Program-made: the position numbers and the translations under genes
Part shown: one piece after another, positions 6,780-11,427 of the stretch
Layout of the letters: every line of letters starts with the position of its first letter
Numbering within the stretch: position 1 is the first letter of the stretch
The notes under the pieces: generated by a model
The model's database searches: none
The model's input: the letters and a program-made list of their open reading frames with translations, nothing else
Told to the model about the DNA's origin: nothing
Origin: Prevotella sp.
GTDB lineage: Bacteria > Bacteroidota > Bacteroidia > Bacteroidales > Bacteroidaceae
Assembly: GCA_024681875.1 (NCBI GenBank)
Contig: JAILAA010000018.1
Location: forward strand, 1-11,427
DNA length: 11,427 nucleotides
Direction: 5' to 3'

Positions 6780-6798
6780 CCCAGGGCAGCGCCCTGGG
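6780..6798. repeat. REP-like palindrome
   Basis: CCCAGGGC (6780-6787) and GCCCTGGG (6791-6798) form a perfect eight-pair stem with a three-base loop (AGC). There is no T tract on either side, so it is not a typical terminator. From memory, similar CCAGGGC/GCCCTGG hairpins are scattered in Bacteroidales genomes. They resemble REP sequences, the substrates of RAYT transposases, one of which is encoded at the right end of the window. Confidence 0.55.
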
Positions 6799-6829
6799 TA
6801 TGAGGCAATGCGCAGCAAGCGCCCCACCC

Positions 6830-6971
6830 AAAGGAGGAATTCACGCAACCACTCCCCTCCTTTTCCAAAGGAGGAATCCACGCAGCCACTCCCCTCCTTT
6901 TCCAAAGGAGGAATCCACGCAGCGGCTCCCCTCCCAAAAAAGGAATCCACACAGCGACTCCCCTCCTTTTT
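6830..6971. repeat. Left arm of inverted array: tandem units of about 37 bases
   Basis: Four contiguous units start at 6830, 6867, 6904 and about 6939. The first two steps are exactly 37 bases; the last two are 34-35 because of small deletions. A unit reads AAAGGAGGAATCCACGCAG, then CCACTCCCCTCCTTTTCC. A partial, degenerate unit precedes them from about 6810. Each unit also contains a small palindrome (CTCCTTTTCCAAAGGAG). The unit is the reverse complement of the right-arm units at 7075-7257. Confidence 0.85.
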
Positions 6972-7069
6972 CAAAGGAGGGGTTAGGGGTGGTTTGTCAA
7001 TACTGTCACAACCGATTGAAAAAAAAGAGGTTAGGTCATTGCTCACAAACCACCCCTGCCCCTCCTTTG
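6972..7069. repeat. Central inverted repeat (26/25 bases) around a 47-base core
   Basis: 6972-6997 (CAAAGGAGGGG, TTA, GGGGTGGTTTGT) and 7045-7069 are reverse complements apart from one small difference (TTA against CA). The pairing continues outward into the array arms. The enclosed core, 6998-7044, is A-rich, not repetitive and codes for nothing recognisable. The layout resembles a miniature transposable element (MITE-like), or two oppositely oriented repeats meeting. From memory, the AGGAGGGGTTAGGGGTGGT motif is a widely dispersed repeat in bacterial genomes. Confidence 0.8.
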
Positions 7070-7074
7070 GAAAA

Positions 7075-7257
7075 GGAGGGGAGCTGGCTGCGCCGGCATT
7101 CACAAAAAAGGAGGGGAGTTGGCTGCGCCTCATTCACAAAAAAGGAGGGGAGCTGGCTGCGCCGGCATTCACAAAAAAGAAGGGGAGTTGGCTGCGCCTC
7201 ATTCACAAAAAAGAAGGGGAGCTGGCTGCGCCTCATTCACAAAAGGGGAAGGGATAA
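7075..7257. repeat. Right arm of inverted array: alternating 35- and 34-base units
   Basis: Five contiguous units start at 7075, 7110, 7144, 7179 and 7213. They alternate between a form with GAGCTGGCTGCGCCGGCATT (35 bases) and a form with GAGTTGGCTGCGCCTCATT (34 bases), so the higher-order period is 69 bases; the fifth unit is mixed and shortened. Units 4 and 5 share a GGAGG to GAAGG change. The arm is the inverted complement of 6830-6971. Every frame through it is low complexity, so no gene is called. Confidence 0.85.
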
Positions 7258-7325
7258 ATAATGTGAATAATTGAGGGGGAAAAACTTTTTTTCCACTGCT
7301 TGCGAGGTTTTTAAAGAAAAGTTAG

Positions 7326-7333
7326 TAATTTTG
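7326..7333 (+). promoter_or_regulatory. -7 box of the DUF4468-porin operon
   Basis: TAATTTTG matches TAnnTTTG exactly. No TTTG lies 19 bases upstream; a TTG occurs about 23 bases away. The transcript would start near 7340 and leave about 28 bases before the ATG at 7368. Position 7258-7325 shows AT-rich promoter-like sequence and nothing else. Confidence 0.55.
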
Positions 7334-7367
7334 CAGCGCAAAACGACAAACATTCATCAAAGAGCGT

Positions 7368-7973
7368 ATGAAAAAAATAGTAATAGCACTGCTGACATTG
7401 TTGTCATTGGCCGTTTCTGCACAGGACAACACCTGGGAGAAGCCTAAGGCCCAGACACAGCAGAACGTTGACGAGAAGTATCTGGCAGGCGCCGTCCCCG
7501 AAGTTGACGGCAAAGTGACCTTCACCACTACCATCAGTGCTCCCGGCAAGAGCCGCCGGCAGATTTTCGACATCATGCAGGCACAGCTTGCCGAGCTGGT
7601 GCAAGAGGAGGGACAATATGAGAACAGCCGCGTGACCCTGCAGGACACGACGACGATGCAGCTGGTGGCCAGCGTGCAGGAGCAGCTGGTGTTCAAGCGC
7701 CAGCCCCTGAACTTCGACTACACCCGCCTGATGTACACGCTGCTGGTGGAATGTTCCGACGGCGAGGCCAAGGTCACCATGACGCGCATCCACTATCTCT
7801 ACGACGAGGAGCGCGAGCCACAGGCCATCGTGGCCGAAGAATGGATTACCGACCGCTACGGCCTGAACAAGAAGCAGAACAAGCTGGCACGCATCAGCGG
7901 CAAGTTCCGCCGCAAGACCATCGACCGCAAGGACTACCTCTTTGAGCTGTTCAGCAACGCCCTGACCAAATGA
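7368..7973 (+). CDS. DUF4468 domain protein, secreted
   Basis: The product has 201 residues. MKKIVIALLTLLSLAVSAQ is a standard signal peptide cleaved near residue 19, so the protein should be periplasmic or membrane-associated. Residues about 48-140 fit DUF4468, a Bacteroidetes family of unknown function: a beta-rich start (GKVTFTTTISAPGKSRRQIFDIMQAQL), a central strand pair (LVASVQEQLVFKRQPLNFDYTRLMYTLLVEC) and VTMTRIHYLYDEE. The following segment, IVAEEWITDRYGLNKKQNKLARISGKFRRKTIDRKDYLFELF, is also typical of that family as I recall it. It heads a tight operon, since its TGA overlaps the ATG of the next gene (ATGA) and a porin follows. Codon use is strongly C/G-ending, like the porin. Context suggests an envelope role linked to the porin, but no activity is known. 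Confidence 0.85.
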   Translation: MKKIVIALLTLLSLAVSAQDNTWEKPKAQTQQNVDEKYLAGAVPEVDGKVTFTTTISAPGKSRRQIFDIMQAQLAELVQEEGQYENSRVTLQDTTTMQLVASVQEQLVFKRQPLNFDYTRLMYTLLVECSDGEAKVTMTRIHYLYDEEREPQAIVAEEWITDRYGLNKKQNKLARISGKFRRKTIDRKDYLFELFSNALTK

Positions 7974-8224
7974 CCGACGAAGAGCTGCAGAAGAACGTGG
8001 AGGAGGCGATGTCCAAACGCCCACGCCGCCACAACCTTGAGCCGTTTCGCGACTCCAGCCGCACCCGTGTGCTGCGTTTCTGGCTGAACGTCGTCTTCAT
8101 GATCGGCGCCATCGCCGGCCTCATCATCTATTTCAAGGTAGACCACGACACGGCCAAATACATACTCATCGTCTCGCTCGTCTTCAAGTTCGTTGAGCTG
8201 TTCCTGCGAATCTTCAAGATTTGA
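7970..8224 (+). CDS. Small two-helix inner-membrane protein
   Basis: The product has 84 residues. The ATG overlaps the stop of the DUF4468 gene (ATGA), so translation is probably coupled. The N-terminal 35 residues are polar and charged (EELQKNVEEAM, KRPRRHNLEPFRDSSRTR). Two hydrophobic segments follow, at about 37-55 (FWLNVVFMIGAIAGLIIYF) and about 62-78 (AKYILIVSLVFKFVELF), with a short KVDHDT turn between them. By the positive-inside rule both termini should face the cytoplasm. I do not recognise a named family. The cramped spacing before the porin start, 40 bases occupied mainly by heptamer repeats, suggests one transcript for all three genes. Confidence 0.8.
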   Translation: MTDEELQKNVEEAMSKRPRRHNLEPFRDSSRTRVLRFWLNVVFMIGAIAGLIIYFKVDHDTAKYILIVSLVFKFVELFLRIFKI

Positions 8225-8250
8225 ACATTGACCATTGAACATTGAACATT
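8223..8250. repeat. Heptamer repeat, left array (4 copies)
   Basis: Four contiguous seven-base units, three GAACATT and one GACCATT, fill the gap between the small membrane gene and the porin start. The units are reverse-complementary to the heptamers at 8307-8334 (TCAATGG type). Confidence 0.75.
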
Positions 8251-8264
8251 ATAATCACGGGAAG

Positions 8265-10649
8265 ATGCATTGGTTGCTCAGATCAGTGCTTGTTGTGTTA
8301 TTCCTTCAATGGTCAATGGTCAACGGGCAATGGGCCAACTGTTCAGCACAGGACTTCGACGATGCAAACCAGCAGGCGAATTCCGACAGACGCAACGGCA
8401 ACTTCAACCCACACAGAAACGACACCACCGGAACAAAGGTAGTGCCGAAGGGCATCTACGTATGGACGGTAGACCGCCACTTCGGCGACATCAGGCGCAC
8501 CGACGTCGACACCCTACCCCACCTCTACCCGCAGTCTACGATGGGCACCGGCATGTACGGACAGTACAACACCCTCGGCTCCAACAACACCGCCCGCCTG
8601 TCGCGCATCTTCACTGACCGCCGCGACGCCACCCAGGCCTTCTTCACCGACACCTACGACCAGGTGCTGCGCCAGCCCGACCAGTGGCACTTCACCAACA
8701 CCCTGTCGCCCATCACCAACCTCGCCTACGGCAGCTGCGGCGACAAGACCAACGGCGAAGACCTGCTCGACGCCCGCTTTGCCGTCAACGCAGGCAAGAA
8801 GACGGGCTTAGGCTTCGACCTCGACTACCGCTACGCCCGAGGCTATTTCCAAAACCAGAACAACAGCCACTTCAACGCCTCCTTCTACATCTCACACTTA
8901 GGCGACAGATACCAGCTGCACTTCCTCTTCCAGACATACCATCAGAAAGCACAGGAAAACGGCGGCATCACCAACGACGACTACATCACCCATCCCGAGC
9001 TCTTCACCGAGAGCTACTCCGAGAACGAGATACCCACCTACCTGTCGCGCAACTGGAACAGGAACCACGACAAGCGCGCCTTCCTCACCCACCGCTACAA
9101 CGTAGGCTTCTATCGCAAAGTGCCCATGACGCCCGAAGAGATAGAAGCCAAGAAGTTTGCCCTGCAGGCCGAGGAAGAGAAAAAGAAACGCGAGCAGGCT
9201 GACAAAGAAGACACCAAGGAGGTGTCGGCAGGAAGACCCGACGGAGCGAAGATAGCAGGCGACGAGCCGCTGCCCGTCGACACGCTGGCAGCCGCCAACG
9301 ACTCTCTCACCTCTTCCCCCTCATCTCTCACCCCCAACGACCGCATCAGCGTCACGTCAAAGGCACAGGCCGACTCGCTCATCGCCCTCGAGAAAAAAGA
9401 GCTGACCGACAGCGCCAGCCTCTTCATCAAGCGCGAGTTCGTGCCCGTCACCAGCTTCATCCACACCGCCGAGCTGCTCTCCCTGCAACATGTCTACCAA
9501 GCCTACGCCACCCCCGAAAACTACTACGCCCACACCTACTTCGACCGTCGCTTCGACGGCGGCTACCCCGGCGACTCCATCTACGACAAGACCAAACAGT
9601 TTGGCTTGCGCAACACCCTCGCCGTCGGCCTCCTCGAAGGCTTCAACAAATACGTGCCGGCAGGACTGAAAGTGTTTGCTGCTCACGAGCTGCGCCGCAT
9701 CGACATGCCCGACTTCATCACCACCGACTCCCTCGTCCTCAGCCGCTGGACAGAGCACACCGTCAGCATCGGCGGACAGCTGACGAAAACCTTAGGCACC
9801 GCCCTCCACTACGACGCCCTGGCCGAGCTGTGGGTGGAAGGCGAAGACGCCGGCCAGATGAAGCTCGACGGCCGCGCCGACCTCAACTTCCGCCTCCTCG
9901 GCGACACCGTGCGCCTCGACGCCATCGCCAGCATCCACCGCCTCCATCCCGTATTCCTGCAGCGCCACTACCACTCCAAGCACCTCTGGTGGGACAACGA
10001 CCTCGAGAAAGAGACACACACCCACCTGGAAGGCCGCCTCACCTATAAGAAGACCAACACCAGCCTGCGCGTAGCCCTCGACGAAATAGAAAACTACACC
10101 TACCTCGGCATGAGCTACGACACGAAGGAAGAGAAAGTGACAGGCCTCTCGGCCGCGTTCCACCAGCACAGCAGCTCTCTGGCCATCCTCACCGCCCAGC
10201 TGAATCAGCGTCTGCGTCTTGGCCCCCTGCACTGGGAGAACATCGTCACCTTCCAGACCAGCAGCGACGCCGACGTGCTGCCCCTGCCCCGTCTGAACGC
10301 CTTCACCAACCTCTTTCTGCAGTTCAAGGTGGCAGGAGTGCTCAGTGTCGAGTTAGGCGCCTCGGCCACATGGTTCACGAAATACAGCGCTCCCGAGTTT
10401 ATGGCCCCCCTCAATCAGTTCGCCGTCACCACCCTCACGTCCGACGGCACGGCCATCCCCCGCCGCGAGCTCGGCAACTTCCCCTTTGTCGACGCCTACG
10501 CCAACCTCCATCTGAAGCACGCCCGCTTCTTCATTATGATGAGCAACGTCACCGGCACCGACTTCAACCGCCTCTCGTTCCTCACGCCCCACTACCCCTT
10601 CAACCGCTCCGTCATGCATCTCGGCGTGTCGTGGAATTTCTTCAATTAG
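8265..10649 (+). CDS. Outer-membrane porin (Bacteroidetes putative porin, Porin_10 type)
   Basis: The 794-residue product should be an outer-membrane beta barrel. I chose the ATG at 8265 because it gives a signal peptide (MHWLLRSVLVVLFLQW, cleavage probably near residue 29, NCSAQ). A TTG at 8235 is in frame but lies inside the heptamer repeat. Alternating aromatic/polar strands fill the protein. Segments I associate with this family include GIYVWTVDRHFGD (63-75), ARLSRIFTDRRDATQAFFTD (110-129), FTNTLSPITNLAYGSCGDKTNGED, HLGDRYQLHFLFQTYHQKAQENGGITNDDYITHPE and HYHSKHLWWDNDLEKE. The last residues (SWNFFN) have the aromatic ending of a barrel. Residues about 289-385 form a charged, low-complexity insertion (KKFALQAEEEKKKREQADKE), probably a long loop or plug-like region; part of it is encoded by heptamer repeats. 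Codons are almost all C/G-ending. The substrate cannot be predicted. Confidence 0.88.
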   Translation: MHWLLRSVLVVLFLQWSMVNGQWANCSAQDFDDANQQANSDRRNGNFNPHRNDTTGTKVVPKGIYVWTVDRHFGDIRRTDVDTLPHLYPQSTMGTGMYGQYNTLGSNNTARLSRIFTDRRDATQAFFTDTYDQVLRQPDQWHFTNTLSPITNLAYGSCGDKTNGEDLLDARFAVNAGKKTGLGFDLDYRYARGYFQNQNNSHFNASFYISHLGDRYQLHFLFQTYHQKAQENGGITNDDYITHPELFTESYSENEIPTYLSRNWNRNHDKRAFLTHRYNVGFYRKVPMTPEEIEAKKFALQAEEEKKKREQADKEDTKEVSAGRPDGAKIAGDEPLPVDTLAAANDSLTSSPSSLTPNDRISVTSKAQADSLIALEKKELTDSASLFIKREFVPVTSFIHTAELLSLQHVYQAYATPENYYAHTYFDRRFDGGYPGDSIYDKTKQFGLRNTLAVGLLEGFNKYVPAGLKVFAAHELRRIDMPDFITTDSLVLSRWTEHTVSIGGQLTKTLGTALHYDALAELWVEGEDAGQMKLDGRADLNFRLLGDTVRLDAIASIHRLHPVFLQRHYHSKHLWWDNDLEKETHTHLEGRLTYKKTNTSLRVALDEIENYTYLGMSYDTKEEKVTGLSAAFHQHSSSLAILTAQLNQRLRLGPLHWENIVTFQTSSDADVLPLPRLNAFTNLFLQFKVAGVLSVELGASATWFTKYSAPEFMAPLNQFAVTTLTSDGTAIPRRELGNFPFVDAYANLHLKHARFFIMMSNVTGTDFNRLSFLTPHYPFNRSVMHLGVSWNFFN
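8307..8334. repeat. Heptamer repeat, right array, inside the porin signal-peptide codons
   Basis: Seven-base units of TCAATGG type continue, with decay, through 8334 (CAACGGG, CAATGGG) and encode the QWSMVNGQW segment of the signal peptide. 8307-8325 can pair with 8226-8244 over 19 positions with two mismatches, enclosing a 62-base loop that contains the ATG at 8265. Confidence 0.65.
9304..9338. repeat. Heptamer repeat inside the porin gene
   Basis: Five pyrimidine-rich seven-base units (CTCTCAC, CTCTTCC, CCCTCAT, CTCTCAC, CCCCAAC) run in phase and encode SLTSSPSSLTPN in the charged central insertion (residues about 347-358). Their total length, 35 bases, is not a multiple of three, but the surrounding frame is intact. 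The sequence differs from the heptamers at the gene start. Confidence 0.55.
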
Positions 10650-10659
10650 CCGAAATCCT

Positions 10660-11427
10660 GTGGCCTTTTACAAACCGAGACCTGTTGACCCCTTGCGACA
10701 CCATCGTGAGAAGGGATGGGACTACCGAGGTCGTGCCATCTATCATTTCACGCTGCCTGTAGAGGGGCGTTATCCGCTGTTTGGCACACTCGAGGGCGAG
10801 AGTGCCGAAACAGCTTTTGTCAGGCTAAACCCTTACGGACAGCGTGTGTGCCAGATGCTCAGCAGGCTAGCGCAGTTCTACAAAGATAAAGGCTATGCCC
10901 TGAAAGTGCTGGCACAGATGGTGATGCCCGACCACGTCCATCTGGTCATCCAGGTGCTGGCCCCGCTGCCGCAAAGCATCGGGGCAGTGGTGCGAGGGTT
11001 CAAGAGCGGCTGCACCAAGGTTTACAAAGAGGAATTCTATGAAAGCGGCGAAAACGCCGCCGAACTGCAAGGCGCCGCCCCCATGCAAAAACACTCGCAG
11101 CCAGATGCCGCCGCCCCCATGCAAAAACACTCGCAGCCAGATGCCGCCGCCCCCATGCAAAAACATTCAAAGCAAGATGCCGCCGCCCCCATGCATTTTG
11201 CCCGCATTTTTGCGGGCAGAGGCAGCATCTGGCAGCAAGACAAAGCCTACTATCACGAGCGCATCCTCCATGCACCAGGCCAGTTACGCAGGATGATTGA
11301 CTATGTAAAGGACAATCCGCGCCGCCTTTGGCTGAAGACCCACCATCCCGACCTCTTTCGGATGCACAGAGACACAGTGCTCCGCGGGCTGCCGTTCACC
11401 TCGTTGGGCAACCATTTCCTGTTAGAT
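10660..11427 (+). CDS. REP-associated tyrosine transposase (RAYT, Y1_Tnp/IS200-like), 3' end outside window
   Basis: This frame is uninterrupted for 256 codons to the right edge. A GTG at 10660, 10 bases after the porin stop, gives MAFYKPRPVDPLRHHREKGW; the typical RAYT opening GWDYRGRAIYHFTLPVEGR follows. The HUH metal-binding motif is MPDHVHLVI (H92, H94). Y215 in MIDYVKDNPRRL is the expected nucleophile (compare Y-IKNQ in IS200/IS605 enzymes). FKSGCTKVYKEEFY and WQQDKAYYHERILH are conserved landmarks between them. RAYTs cut and join single-stranded DNA at REP hairpins and usually sit as single-copy resident genes. The sequence after NPRRL (HPDLFRMHRDTVLRGLPFTSLGNHFLLD) suits the long Bacteroidales subgroup. 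Residues 141-178 are a tandem repeat (PMQKHSQPDAAA) inserted between domain elements; frame and motifs remain intact, so it may be active. Part of the start choice is inference, as no ATG is available. Confidence 0.85.
   Translation, partial: MAFYKPRPVDPLRHHREKGWDYRGRAIYHFTLPVEGRYPLFGTLEGESAETAFVRLNPYGQRVCQMLSRLAQFYKDKGYALKVLAQMVMPDHVHLVIQVLAPLPQSIGAVVRGFKSGCTKVYKEEFYESGENAAELQGAAPMQKHSQPDAAAPMQKHSQPDAAAPMQKHSKQDAAAPMHFARIFAGRGSIWQQDKAYYHERILHAPGQLRRMIDYVKDNPRRLWLKTHHPDLFRMHRDTVLRGLPFTSLGNHFLLD
11080..11195. repeat. 36-base tandem repeat inside the RAYT gene (3 copies plus remnant)
   Basis: Units start at 11080, 11116 and 11152, followed by an eight-base remnant at 11188. Copies 1 and 2 are identical; copy 3 has four substitutions. 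Each unit encodes PMQKHSQPDAAA (third copy PMQKHSKQDAAA), and the 36-base length keeps the frame. Confidence 0.9.
11200..11217. repeat. GC-rich hairpin inside the RAYT gene
   Basis: GCCCGCA (11200-11206) and TGCGGGC (11211-11217) pair perfectly around a TTTT loop, directly after the tandem repeat. No T tract follows, so it does not look like a terminator. It lies inside a longer imperfect pairing between 11133-11148 and 11221-11236. Confidence 0.55.

Noticed and set aside
6830..7257. Possible CRISPR array.
   Set aside because: The units touch each other with no unique spacers, the two halves have opposite orientation, and no cas gene is in the window.
6726..7261. Several long overlapping reading frames on both strands across the inverted array.
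   Set aside because: Their products are repeats of proline, lysine and glycine motifs (such as PPFPKEE and PPLEKEGSG) made by translating tandem repeats. All frames are open on both strands, and none has a credible start region.
7404..8024. 206-codon minus-strand frame opposite the DUF4468 gene, and similar frames opposite and out of phase with the porin.
   Set aside because: These are shadows of GC-rich coding sequence; the plus-strand products have signal peptides and family features and the shadows have none.
11037..11275. Minus-strand frames reading Gly/Ala/Cys-rich repeats opposite the RAYT repeat.
   Set aside because: They are by-products of the 36-base tandem repeat; the plus-strand frame has the HUH and tyrosine motifs on both sides of it.

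Overview
The window looks like chromosomal DNA of a Bacteroidales bacterium, most likely a Prevotella-type member of the Prevotellaceae. The reasons are the Bacteroidetes promoter signature (TTTG, 19 bases, TAnnTTTG) upstream of gdhA, DUF4230, DUF4468 and Porin_10-type proteins that belong to this phylum, general absence of Shine-Dalgarno sites, and a Bacteroidales-type RAYT transposase. The taxonomic call rests on recalled family distribution, not on a search.

Left part (1-4339). A protein of the AsmA/TamB-like envelope class enters from the left edge. It faces a three-gene minus-strand cluster: a secreted zinc N-acetylmuramoyl-L-alanine amidase, a DUF4230 lipoprotein and a DUF4230 membrane-anchored protein, with almost no space between genes. 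Diverging from the amidase is a 56-residue membrane protein. This part looks like an envelope-maintenance neighbourhood.

Centre (4340-6660). NADP-type glutamate dehydrogenase (gdhA) has a textbook Bacteroidetes promoter and ends at a strong hairpin terminator. That terminator is probably shared with the convergent rplU-rpmA (L21-L27) operon. The operon has a structured leader and, unusually for this phylum, a perfect Shine-Dalgarno site in front of rpmA.

Repeat region (6660-7367). About 700 bases without a credible gene hold two REP-like hairpins and a large inverted array: four to five units of about 37 bases pointing one way, a 26-base inverted repeat around a 47-base core, then five units of about 34-35 bases pointing the other way.

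Right part (7368-11427). A DUF4468 periplasmic protein, an 84-residue two-helix membrane protein (ATGA overlap) and a 794-residue outer-membrane porin run in one direction. Heptamer repeats lie on both sides of the porin start and again inside its coding sequence. Ten bases after the porin stop, a GTG-started REP-associated tyrosine transposase (RAYT) reading frame begins and runs off the right edge. It carries a 36-base in-frame tandem repeat.

No wholly new multi-gene system is evident. The most interesting content is the repeat biology: a RAYT gene that has acquired its own tandem repeat, the large inverted array, and the heptamer arrays that could fold over the porin start codon.
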